Both the position numbers and the translations under genes were made by a program. A stretch of 64,000 nt of DNA from Paraescarpia echinospica. Its lineage: Eukaryota; Annelida; Polychaeta; Sabellida; Siboglinidae. Location: positions 4,648,632 to 4,712,631 of the forward strand of contig CM034544.1 in assembly GCA_020002185.1 (NCBI GenBank), given 5' to 3'. The notes beneath the pieces were generated by a model that saw nothing but the letters and a program-made list of their open reading frames with translations, was not told the DNA's origin and did no database searches. This document shows, one piece after another, positions 35,497 to 48,700 of this stretch; the stretch's first letter is position 1; each line of letters opens with the position of its first letter.

Positions 35497-38400
35497 CCAC
35501 ACAGTGACGTTCGGAAGTAAACACATTTTGACACACGAAGGCAATTCGGGTGCTACGTGTTAGTGGGCAAAATTTAAGAATTTAAATGTATTTAGAAAGG
35601 TATTGGCCGTTATTATCGGTCACTATGATGTTGTATTTTTAAAATATTCCAATATCATACAAGTTTTAATTGTTGCTCTGAACAGAACTGAGTTTTTGTC
35701 AAACACAAAAAATGGAAGGGTTTCGTGAAAAAATGCAATAAATACCATTTCTAAAATGTTGTCAAAAACTGTGAGCAAATGTTTTTTAAACCACGTGTTG
35801 AGCTGAGACAATATTAAATTTATACCAAGATGTGATATATCCTTGCTAAACATTGGACACAAGAGTCTTCTTTACCAAAACACAATATATCCATTTCGGC
35901 CAATCAGTACTGCCTTGCTGTTCTGCCTACTGGACGTAATATTGACAGCGTCCACTGCATGGATACATCGCATTTGGACAAAGCAGATATGGATATATCA
36001 CGTTTTGATAAAAATTTCATTTTACACATTACACAGTACATATAACATTTTGCTTAACAAATTGGCAATAGACATTTCAGTCTTTGCTATCATTCTCTTT
36101 CATATCAAATTCTTAATATATTCTAACACTATGTACAAATTTATATTAATTTTGTACAGTGAGTTTTTCTAAAAAACAAAAAAACGGATATATTGCATTT
36201 TGCCCTGAATCCCTTCATATATTGTATGATTTTATGATAAACACGATCGTACTTTGTGTGCCACCAGTTGTGGGTGTGTGTATGCTTGTAAATATACATG
36301 CATGTGCATGCACACAACCACTAGGCATATGTCTGAATCTATGGATGAGTCATGTTATAAGCATATATCCAAATATGCAACTGACATTTTGTTTAACAAT
36401 CCATTCCGCTATTCTGATGCAGGTAGTTTATAATATGTAGGTTAAGAACTTTAATTGTTGTTTTTAATTGTTAATTAATTGGTGTATGATAACGTTTTAT
36501 GCTTATCCGGTGAAGCAGTATTACAAGAATGATGTTATGAAAATTTACAATCTCAGGTCAGCTTTTGTAGAAGCTTCTTTGTACAAAATGTTTATAGAGT
36601 TTGTATGTTACAATTTGTTATAATGTTACTTTGGGGGGCCATGGCCTAAGCATTTAGGAAATAGGCAAAGCAATACATTATAGGGAGGCTTTTCGTTTGT
36701 TTTTATTATAAAGTAATGTTGTGCAATATAAACGGCATTTATTGTAACATATACTGCCTAATACGTTTTAACGAAGCACAAACCATTTTGGAATTCAATT
36801 TCAGTGTGTAAAAAAAACGCCGCACTCACAAAAATCCCTAAATAATGGCCTCAAATAGTTCCGAGGAAGGTCAACTCAAAAGGGGTGGAGCTTCTACATG
36901 TTGTCATCAATGTGCCGTCATGATGGTTTCAGACTTAAGGTGACATCTTCGAAAGTGGACCACTGCGATGTAAGCGAACTGTTTCCTTCCAAAACAGTTA
37001 AATTTAATCAAACACAAAATAGTTCATTAAAATGTATTTTGGTTGTTAGTATTTTATAACAGATATAGTTTATATTTTATAACTTGCTTTTATAGTACAA
37101 ATGAATGGACAAACTCCATTTAATCAATCTAACTTTTCACCAGACAATCCCTCTAATATCTGTATTTGTGTGCATACTACAGATAATACCAGAAGATATC
37201 CCACAAGCAAGAGAGCTTTTTAACTCTATACCAAGGTTCATAACCCAGTTCGGGCAAGAACAGTGATTTTAAGATTCTTTTAGCCATAACTACCAGGTAC
37301 ACAAAATATGTTTTTTCCATATTCTAATAGCTTTGTATGTTTACTCTCAATTGAGTACACTTTTATAAAGAAATAATCTTTTGTACATGGATAAAAATGT
37401 CCAAGTAAACAATGCCACTATTCAATCTTTGACAGCCGTTTATAGAAAATAGCTCGGCAACATCCTGGAAGTAAAAATTATACCATATGCTAATTTGGTT
37501 TGATTTGTCATTTGCCTATTATAGTTCTTATTGGGCAATGAACGGTCATTGTTCTTTTATGGTTGTATATAATGTGCACATTAACAAGTCTGAAAGTGTC
37601 AATTTACCAGTACCACCACCAAAAACAAAATAAGTTTTTTCAGAAAGGGTCAATAACTGTTTTTGCATTGTTGATTATTTGTTACTGTTAAAGAATAAAT
37701 ATTTTCTTCTTACAGAAGTTCAATCTTTGTCATTATTTCAACATCAACAGTATGGTTAGTTCTGTTATGTAGACACATGATCATTTGTGATACAAATATC
37801 TATGCCACTATTTTATGCAGAACTTAGTATCTAATTATGTAAGTATGACACATAAAACCACAATACATTCGCCTTCTTTGTAAATTTTATTTGCATTAAA
37901 ATAAACTTACACAAAAATGTACAGTAAAACATTTCTGCAGATAAGTAAGTTACTGAATTAAACATTCACTACACTTCTTATAAAACAATACTGAAATTGT
38001 ATAACTTGGTTTAACGCAGAATATGTTCAGATCAACAGATGACGTGGTATGTAAATTCTATCCAAGCATCTTGCCGATGTGAACATTTGATATTGATCAT
38101 AAGCAGTAATATGCGGAACATTTGTCCAAGAAGAGGGACAGTCAATACATTGCCATCATCGAGATAAATTACAATTTTGATGTATATGTTTTCTGTGTCC
38201 ATTGCATGTTAACTCATGCAACACATTTACGGTTTAAAATCATACTTATTGGGTACGTTTGACATCTCAAAACGTGTTTTTTATGACAATGGGTGGAAAT
38301 AGAGTTATATATAATTGTGCATATTAGGGACTAATTTGTGATTAGCCATTCTGTGCACTGCTTGTCACTGATCTAGTCTATATTTTATACATCAAAGTGT

Positions 38401-39200
38401 ATATATATATATATTCACATTTATTCTATAATTTTTTTAAATGGCGTAATGTTTTCTAATTTGTAAAATGTGACTCTCATCCACAAACAAGGGTAAATAT
38501 TTTAATCCACACAACTCAAGAAGGATTTTTTTACAGAAGTTTAAAACTTACGTAGGGGGTCAGTTAAACAAATTCTGATGGACGAGTATAATGACAATAT
38601 ATTAACCCTCCACCCATCTGGATCTTCTCAACCGCCCATTGGCACTTGGATTAACAGTATCAACAAGTCTGTTTTATGCTAGCAACTTGTCACTCCTGGA
38701 TCCTCACAAGCCAGGGGGGTAGTTGACTACACTACCCCTCTAATTTTTCCCATGCTAGGTAAGGAAGTTCACCGAATCAGTTGTACTTTGACCCACTTGT
38801 TCTTTACATCCCACGAATCAAGGAACCAGCACAACTCAATACCCATTTGACAAGAGATAATGACACACAGTTAACCCCAAATGTCCATGTTTCAAAAGGT
38901 CAATATGTCAGGGGGTAGTTACCCTCATGTAGTCAGCAGTGCCCCCTGGCTTACAAGAATACCCACGAGTGACATGTTAAAATCAAATCCCGCCGATCCT
39001 CTGACGCTTACAAATAACCATGCAGTTTCCAGTCACATCTGATTTATCTCAAAGATAAAATAATGAAAAATATTTACAAAATTCTTAACAATATATGTAC
39101 ACAATAATTGTTCTTACCATATCACAGACAGGACAGTGGCAGATACCACTGTATGTGTAGCTTAAATAATGTATTAAAATTACAATTGTTTGTGTGCAAT
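35484..39200. other. Intergenic AT-rich region
   Basis: This holds the likely 3' UTR of the SPFH-like gene (AATAAA at 35,737-35,742) and about 3 kb of AT-rich spacer. Only short, non-conserved frames occur. No gene, RNA or transposon end was recognised. Confidence 0.4.
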
Positions 39201-39207
39201 CTGAGTC

Positions 39208-40020
39208 CTAGGGCCATGGGGTTAAAATCATGAGTGTAACACTCCATTGAATCGTAGGGTTGAAGTCATGAGTGTAGCACTCCATTGAATCGTAAGGTTG
39301 AAGTCATGAGTGTAACACTCCATTCAATCGTAGGGTTGAAGTCATGAGTGTAACACTCCATTCAATCGTAAGGTTGAAGTCATGACTGTAACACTCCATT
39401 GAATCGTAAGGTTGAAGTCATGAGTGTAACACTCCATTCAATCGTAGGGTTGAAGTCATGAGTGTAACACTCCATTGAAACATAAGGTTGAAGTCATGAG
39501 TGTAACACTCCATTGAATCGTAGGGTTGAAGTCATGAGTGTGACACCCTACTGAATCATTGGGTTGAAGTCATGAGTGACACTCACACATTTAATCCTAG
39601 GGATGAAGTAATGGGGTAAACACCATATTGAATCCTAGGATTGAAGTTATGAATGTGACACCCAATCGAATCTTAGGGTTGAAATCATGTGGCATAACAC
39701 CCCATTGAATCCTAGTGTTGAAGACATGAGTGTAACATCCCATTGAATCCTATTGTTGAAGTCATGAGTGTAACATCCCATTGAATCCTAGGGTTGAAAT
39801 CATGGTGTGAACACCCCATTGAATCCTAGAGTTGAAGTCATGAATGTACCACCCCATTGAATCCTAGAGTTGAAGTCATGAGTGTGACACCCCAAGTCAT
39901 GAGTTTGACACCCCATTGAATTCTAGAGTTGAAGTCATGAATGTACCACCCCACTGAATCCTTGAGTTGAAGTCATGAATGTAACACCACATTGAATCCC
40001 AGGGTTGAAGTCATGGGTCA
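39208..40020. repeat. 38-bp minisatellite (~20 copies, decaying to the right)
   Basis: The unit is GTTGAAGTCATGAGTGTAAC followed by ACTCCATTGAATCGTAAG. Units are near-identical at the left and diverge to the right (CCCCATTGAATCCTAGAG). Confidence 0.95.
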
Positions 40021-40309
40021 ACCAATTCAGGGGTTGGTGACATGGGAGGTGACACCCTACTTTACTTCTGGAGTTATGGGATGATGTGTCCAGCTTCACT
40101 TCTTTTTCTGCACATAAAAACAAAACTGTCAACAATATTTGTATGTATTTCCCCATACAATTTTCACTTCTTTTGTATCTCGGGACATTTCATAAATTTG
40201 TTTCCAACATTTTGCTACATATTTCCAACCTCACCATCACCCATCAAATTGTTTTTAAAATGTTGCCAACTTTTCCCATTTTACTGCCTATATCCCATCT
40301 CCCCACTCA

Positions 40310-40540
40310 CACTTTCCATTTTGTGACCCACACTTCTCATCTCGTCACCATATTTTCAATCTCGTCACCCAACCACATTTCCCATCTCATCACCCACATT
40401 TTCAATTTCACCACCACTATTTCCAAGTGCACCACCCACATTTCCAATCGCATCACCCACATTTCCAACATCACCACCCACATTTCCAATCTCATCATCC
40501 ACATTTCTCATCACCCTACCCTTACTTCCCATTATATTTA
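40310..40540. repeat. Degenerate ~20-bp repeat (CACCCACATTTCCAATCTCAT)
   Basis: Irregular repeats of CACCCACATTTCCAATCTC lie in the presumed 3' flank of the minus-strand LRR gene. TTTATT at 40,537-40,542 (AATAAA on minus) could serve as its poly(A) signal. Confidence 0.7.
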
Positions 40541-40544
40541 TTAC

Positions 40545-41038
40545 AATTCCCAACCGATTCCCACATTGTTATCTCTTAAGATCTCATTCCCACATTGCTA
40601 TCTTTTAAGATCTGATTCCCACTTTGTTATCCCTTAAGATCGGATTCCCACATTGTTATCTCTTAAGATCCGATTCCCACATTGTTATCTCTTAAGATTT
40701 GATTCCCACATTGCTATCTTTTAAGATCTGATTCCCACTTTGTTATCCCTTAAGATCTGATTCCCACATTGTTATCTCTTAAGATCCGATTCCCACATTG
40801 TTATCTCTTAAGATCCGATTCCCACATTGTTATCTCTTAAGATTCGATTCCCACATTGTTATTTCTTAAGACTCGATTCCCACATTGTTATCTCTTAAGA
40901 TTCGATTCCCACATTGTTATCTCTTAAGATTTGATTCCCACATTGTTATCTCTTAAGATTTGATTCCCACATTGTTATCTCTTAAGATTCGATTCCCACG
41001 TTGTTATCTCTTAAGATTCAATTCCCACAATGTTATCT
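40545..41038. repeat. 29-bp minisatellite (~16 copies) abutting the LRR stop codon
   Basis: The unit GATTCCCACATTGTTATCTC plus TTAAGATCC has period 29. The first unit next to the LRR gene supplies its stop: the TAA at 41,035-41,033 reads from TTATCTGTTACAT on +. Confidence 0.95.
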
Positions 41039-42700
41039 GTTACATTTATCCATCTTCGTCCCTTCCCAAATAAACCTATCCCTACCTGCCCAACTCTCCT
41101 CCCAGTGTTTCCCACACCACCCCACCAAGGGTTCCTGGATTCTCCCCACCTTCTTTCTTCCCTTCTTTTTCTTCTTCTTCAGCCCTGCTCCGAGTTTGAA
41201 GATTCCGTTGAGTGTGTCACTTTTCATCCTGTGTGTTGTCCTCATCTTTACTGAAGGCAGACCACCTGAAGTAAATAAACATATATATATACACATGCAT
41301 ATACATACTTATAAAGCGACAAATCTAGTTAAAAACTATTTATATAAAATACCTATAAAATAATAATAAAAGTAATTAATTCAACGTAGCACCAAAAGTT
41401 ATCTTTAAATTATCATCATGTTGTATAAACACTCGAAAGTAAAATGGAAAACTGGCCTAATACTAAGTCTAAAAGTCACTATAGCAGTTAAAATATTGAT
41501 GAAAATGGCATGTTTTTAAAGTCTCTTAACAGCTGCCTCACAGTTCAGTTCAGTTGAAATGTAAGGACAATGTTTTTCACTAACTGATACAGAGCCAGTT
41601 AATGGTTTTGCAAAAATAGTAGTATTGTTTATTTGTTTCACTCATGACCATTTAAAGTTAAAAAGTTTGACATTTTCCAGTCAAGTTTGACCTACCTTTA
41701 GCTAATCATATTAAGTGCTTACCTGCAGCTCGTGCCTCTAGAGCAGCAAGGATCTGGCGACCTGCCAAATCACCTATCAGGTTGTCGTCCAGGTCCATTT
41801 CCTCCAGACACGTAGAATGCTCCAATAGTCTGCAGATAAGCCATGCTCATGAATATTCATCAGTTATGAAATTAATTAAGTAATCCTGAACAGTATAATT
41901 ATTATTATATGAAAGAAGGTAATTTAGTTTTGGGGATAGAGAACTGTTGAACCACAAAAACAACTGTTTTAGAATAAAACCTACTCTAACACATTACATA
42001 ATACATTTGATTTCATTGTGTTAATTTTGTACATTTTAGTCCATTAAAATATAGAACAAATGGGTACATTTTAAAAGTATTCTAATTCACTAGCAATATG
42101 TATACAAAGTTATCATACAAACTTTTGCAACATTTTGCTATCAAACTATTCTGTCACGTTCAAACCTATCACAGATATAGATCCCCTATTCAATGGTCCA
42201 AATCTACTCATGTGTCGAGCAACTGTGTACAGTACAAGCATATAGTTGGTCCTGTGATATCAATTCCTGTATTGCAAGGTCCTATTAAAGGTCCTCTCAT
42301 GTGTCAAGTAACCATATACACGTAACTGGTCCCATCAGACCAATTCCCCTATTTATGGTCCATCACATGCTAAGTAACCATGTACAGAAAATTTGTCAAA
42401 TTGGTCCAATAACATCAACCATATTATTCCCTATTCTATGGTCCTATTAAAGGTCCACTCACGTGCCAAGCAACTGTGTGCAGGTAATTGGTCCTATGAG
42501 ACCAGTTGGTCCCATTGCGTCGATGCCATTGTCCGCCAGGTGGAGCCTCCGGATCCATGGACCAACTACGGGAGGACCGGGGGATTCCTTTGATTTCTTT
42601 TTCTTCTTCCCTGTTGTCGTAAGTGTATTCAATATCACAGCATCTAACTATAATCAAGCTAGCGTGTGTGTGTGTGTTGAATCTGTGTGTGTGTGTGTCC

Positions 42701-42733
<33 letters not shown>

Positions 42734-45700
42734 GGTGTGTGTGTCAAGTGTGTGTGTGTGTGTGTCCGGTGTGTGTGTCAAGTGTGTGTGTGTGTCCGGT
42801 GTGTGTGTGTGTCCGGTGTGTGTGTGTGTCCGGTGTGTGTGTCAAGTGTGTGTGTGTCCGGTGTGTGTGTCGAGTGTGAGTGTGTGTGCGTGCGCGTGTG
42901 TGTGTGCACTTGCGAGTGTTTGTTCATGCGTATGTGTGCGTATGTTAACGTTTCCCTTCCAGACAGTTTCCATCTCAGGTGCCAAACTTTCACTCGTTCA
43001 TTTACCACCCATTGGAAGAATAGTGACATTAACATTTTAATGATTATTATTAAATAAATTATAATATGAAATATTTAATAACAATTATCTTAGTATTCGT
43101 TGTAGGCAGTGTTCACTCGATTCATAACTGACATACTGAAAATATTTTATTTAAAGCCGCACACATAACTAAATCCCACCAGGGCTAAATTTTATTAATG
43201 CAGACTACTCAGCACTGATTGCTGGAGGTAAATATCTTACTTATTTACTGGATTTAAAGATGCACGTCAACTTTGACATCTTGATGAATTCAGCTACACA
43301 ATATTGTAATTGTATCCACAGCAAAGAATACAATAATTAAGGCGTAATTGAAAATAAATCAGGCTGGTCAAGTCACCATTAATTTTCTGGACCAAATGGG
43401 TTTCTCTCATATTAGAATCTGTCTCACCTTTCTTCTTCTTGATTGATGACTTCTTGCTGCCTGTGTCACTGTCAACAGCTCCTGGTGATTCAGTGCGACT
43501 GATGGAGTACCCTTGCTCCTTCGCTGGGACACAGGACATAGTTATGTCAACCACAGGCATGGTCACTGTGTGTTTCTGTTTGTGTGACCGTCCGTCTGTC
43601 CTTCTGTCCGTCCATCCTTCCAACCATCTCTCTGGTGTGGGGTGTGTGTTGGTGTGTGTGTGTGCGTGTGCGTGCGTGTGGATGCGTGTGTGCAGCACGT
43701 GGGCCTCACATTTCAGGGAGACAAATAAATTATCTTTTGGGATCTACACAGGTGTCCTGTCAGAACAATCCAAGAGTTGATCTTCACCGAAGGTCAATGG
43801 TGAACTGAACAGATGTGTAATGTTTGAGGATGCATGAAACATGTAGTTCAGGGGGCTAGAGAGCATAACTTTCAGGTGGCATGATAACTGTGGTTCAGGG
43901 GGCTAGAGAGAAGTGAACTTTCGGGGGGAACAAGAGTAAAACTTTCATGAGAGCCGTTGCTTAAGGTGCTGTAGAGCAGGAGTTTAGGGAATGGGGAGGT
44001 GAGATTCAGGAAAACAGAGATTTAGTTGATGTGGCCAGTGATCTCACCTTTCAGTGATGATACGGCTGTGACTGCCTCATCGTCCATACTTCTCTTGGTC
44101 AGCTCCTCCCTCTCAAAATGTTCGAGTTCTGCACGGTCAGCAAGAGCCTGGACAAGGTCCATTGCTCCTTCTGACTCAAGAGAGTTCCCGTCAAGATACA
44201 CATCTCTACAGGAACAACAAACACACCAATTATATAGAAACCTATAGGAAATCTGTAGAAATCTATTTAACATTTCTGCAGAATTTATGGGACTTAAAAA
44301 TTCTACGCAATTGTGTAGAATATTTTATAGAATTATATAACATTTCTATGGTCACTTCAATTTCTATAGATTTCTTTATAATTGTTATGGCCACACTATT
44401 TTTTAATAGAATTCTACAGAAATTCTATAGTAAAAATATTCTGCAGAAAATCTTCCACAAAAATCCTATAGACTAAATATTCTATAGAACATATTCTATA
44501 GAATTGCTTGCTACGGCCATGGATGTCAAACTATCTAACTGGATAGTCCTTATTCAATTGTAGGCATGTTGTTTTACATGGATTTTGGGATGAAACAGAC
44601 CATCATAATTTTTTTTTTATTTACTGATTTGTTTATTAAATAAAACATGGCATAATCGAGGCAAAATACATGTACACAGAAACAGCCATAAAGGTGTTAC
44701 GCCATGATAAAGTTCCTCACCTTACTGCCGACTTTGCGATAAGTTTTCCGAGGATGGCGCCACTGTCCACTCGAAGATCACAGAAGATCATACTGAGTGA
44801 CAGTAACGTCCTGTTGCCATGGAGACCATTACATAACTTCAGGCATCCCTCATCACCAAACCTAAGTGTATAGCCAATAATTAATATAGTCCGAAGACCG
44901 ACACATAAAACCTGGTTGCATAACAAACAATAATAATTATAAGCTCATATATATGATTTAAACTGGATGAATTCTCGGGTAATTTTGATGGTTTGGAGAG
45001 GGATAAATATAGGGTCAATGATTATATATTACACCTATGCCATCAAGTGATCTATATTTGTTATATTTATTGCTATTAACTGCAATTGTTTTCCGTCATC
45101 AAATTGTTCATTTTACACCACTGAGAGATGATGATAGGAACATGTTTTGTATCTAGATATTATTTTTGACCAAACATTGAAAAAATACTATATACTGTAA
45201 ATGAAACTGTGTTGAGGTGTTCACAAACAGTGTTGAGGTGTTCACAAACAGTGTTGAGGTGTTCACAAACAGTGTTGGGGTGTTCACAAACAGTGTTGGG
45301 GTGTTCACAAACAGTGTTGGGGTGTTCACAAACAGTGTTGAGGTGTTCACAAACAGTGTTGAGGTGTTCATAAACAGTTGTTTTGTAAACTATACATTCC
45401 TTTTAAAAGGATAAAGTTGATCTTACTCATTGTGATCCAAGATCAGGTTTGTCAGAGTAGAACAAATCGTCACAGATCTGAAAGAAAATGTGTATTAATT
45501 AAACACAACATATACCTTTAGGTGGTTCTCACAATAAACCCTGTGGCATTTCTGTACAATATCCTGCGCCACACTGGAATTAATTTTTATTCTTATAAAT
45601 TTCTATAACAATACAGTCCATCCACCCATCCATCCGTCCGTCCGTCCGTCCGTCCTTCCGTCCTTCCTCCCATCCATCCATCCTCCCATCCATCCATCCA

Positions 45701-48700
45701 TCCATCCATCCATCCATCCATCCATCCATCCATCCATCCTTCCATACATCCATCCATTAATTGAAACCACTCTGCCTGTTTCTCCATGGACAACTCTAAA
45801 CACATAAGGACAATGAAGAAAGACATGAAAACATTCAGTGTAGGACACCATCGCTGGGCAGGCTGCAGACTGGTAGCAGTGGTGCTCTCTTTGCATTGTC
45901 TTATGGGCATCCACAGGCAAAAAAGAGGAGTGAGTGAGTGGGCGGGCGGGCGGGCGGGCGAGCGAGTGAGTGATTGAGTGAACCATAGCAGTCTGGTAGT
46001 GGTGTTGTTGAGAATTATGTAGACAAGAGACAAAAGGTCTCCAACAGGAAGATCAAGAGAGCTTCTGTTTGTTTGATTTGTCTCAGTGTTTGATCAGCTC
46101 TGGGTGGATATTTTACTTTGCGGAGTGGACCTAGCTGACAGCCCATGTGAAAGCATACCATGTAATATCACTGTGTTTTACCACGATATTGTACCATGGT
46201 ATACCATAATTGGACGGTCGATGCAACGATGAGATCAAGAGACGAATTTCACAAGCCAAAACAGCTTTTCACAACATGAAAAACATTTTAATCAACAAAA
46301 ACATATCAATTGAAGTGAGAAAACGTCTAATGAAATGCAACATAGAGCCTATAGCCAATGGGTGTAAATTAATCCTTGACAAGAACCAAAAGTTCACAAA
46401 AAACCATAGAAGCCACTGAAATGTGGTTCTTAAGAAGAATGCTGTGAATGCCAGGGATTGCAAAGCAAAGCAATCAAGTCATCCTTAGGCCATGTATTGA
46501 GAAAGAAAAAGTTAGAACATACAGTAACAACAGGAAAGATAGAAGGAAAAAGCTCCAGTGGACGCCAGAGAATAAAAATAATAGATAGTCTCTCAACATG
46601 GTGTGGAAGGAGCACAACAGAACTGCTACAAACGGTTTGGAGGGCCATGATCGCCAACCCCTGTGGCAGACATGGCACATAGAAGAATCCCATAATTTAT
46701 CTGGAAAGACAGGACGGACGGAAAGACAGGACGGACGGACGGACAGACAGGATGGACGGAAAGACAGGACGGACGGACGGACGGAAAATGTTATTCTAAT
46801 TGTTGACAAGATGATTGCCTTTGTGACCCAGTGACTGATATGTGACTGACAATAGCCCAAGTCTTTTACAGTAATTCTCCATTATAACGATATGCTGTGA
46901 ATATACGTTAAACAATTGCAACCCTTTTATAGAATTGCATAAACTGCCCTTTAGGGCGCTGCCTTGGCAATTCCCTGTCTTTGCGGTCGTCACTGTGCAC
47001 AAGTACGGGTGTACAAACAAAGTTTTGTTGTATTCCTTTTCCTGCATAGCCTCTCTTTCCGGCGGGAAATTTGTTCTTTTGTCTTAATCTTGTTTTGTAT
47101 TGCCAGGGAGACATGCACGTTTGGGAACGCATCATTGTGATGGTATGTCACTCCGTTCGTTGTATCCGTTCGTTCGAATGTGTGGCTGTGTGTTAATAGC
47201 GTAACCATTGCAGTATTGACTTGTAACTACTCAGTCAAGGGCTGGGCGTCAGGATGCTCCCATTGCCACAGTTAAGTTAGGCACTGACAACGATACAACT
47301 TCAAGCTAGGGCTTGTTTATAGCATATTGTCCTAGAGGATATGTTGTTGAATGTAAACTGTGTTAGAAAGAATGATTGGCGGAATGTGTTATAGAATTAG
47401 CACAGCGGTGACATTATATCACGCTGTGATGTTAGGTTTCTGTGCATACTCTTAGTAGTAACCGAGGGGTATTAGTACCCAGAAGCAGAGTGGTGTTTCC
47501 TCTGTTGCCACTAGATGGCAGTGTTCATCATGTTACCATGTTCAAGCATTAATGCTGCATAATGGATGTCTTACAATGAGTAACAACATTCGAGTCTTAC
47601 CTTTATTAGTGAACGTCATATAGTAAGATGAGTATGTAATTACGATTGTACATACAGACATACTGATATGCACTATTGATTTAGTTGATAGTGGCGATTA
47701 AAGGTATTACACGTACCACGTATTACCCTAGAGGCATAGGCTTTAGTAATTTGTTGGTTTATAGAACTAAAAAAGAAAATGTGAATCCAGAGACCAGTGT
47801 TATATTACACTGTGGTGTTGCAACGACAGGACGGCTGGGGCATATATTCTAAGTAAACCACTGTATTTCTATTTTGTGAGCCATGACGTTACTTCAACTC
47901 TATATTGATTTCTCCAACGTTTGACATGTTAACGTTTGTTCTTATTATGCCTTGGCTGAGAACAGGCAACTGTTTTGTTAGGAAAATCGGACGTGGTATT
48001 TAGTTGCGGCATGATAATAATAATGTGTGTTTTATCCGTAACAGATATCAGAGTTCTGAGTAGCAGTCACCGTTTCAGCCGTTTTCATTTTTGGTTTAAA
48101 TTAAACAGTCATAAATTTTAGTTAGTCTGCCATAAGATGCTATTTCCCAGTTGTTCTCTGTGAATAAACCTTCTAAATATATTCTGTTTTTCTTAGTGAG
48201 ATTCGATTCGTTTGGGGACCCGGGGAGTGCCACAGGTCACACCTTTTTCTGCAAAAAAAGTAGAATTTGATGGCCACTTCTCCCACAAATACAATATGTC
48301 CATAACTGCATAATAATCTGCAGAATGTACTCACGGGGCAAGTCTCCGGAGAGAATCAGCTTCTACAAGACAGTCGACCAACTCCAGAATTCTCAACTCA
48401 TAGATGCGTTTTTCAAGTAGCAGCGACTACAACAAATGTAAAATATTACAGGTGTATTCAAACAGATTACATAGAGAGGATCTTAAAATATTACAGGTGT
48501 ATTCAAACAGATTACATAGATAGGATCTTAAAATATTACAGGTGTATTCAAACAGATTACATAGAGAGGATCTTAAAATATTACAGGTGTATTCAAACAG
48601 ATTACATAGAGGATCTTAAAATATTACAGGTGTATTCAAACAGATTACATAGAGAGGATCTTAAAATATTACAGATGTATTCAAACAGATTACATAGAGA

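Noticed and set aside
35484..39200. Short + frames with Ile/Leu/Phe-rich peptides
   Set aside because: Composition follows the AT-rich DNA; no splice or domain support.
42463..43057. Cys-Val-rich frames on +
   Set aside because: Translation of a GT microsatellite; the real coding here is LRR exon 8 on minus.
45593..46033. Trp-Met-Asp-Gly-rich frames
   Set aside because: Translation of a CCAT/CCGT microsatellite.
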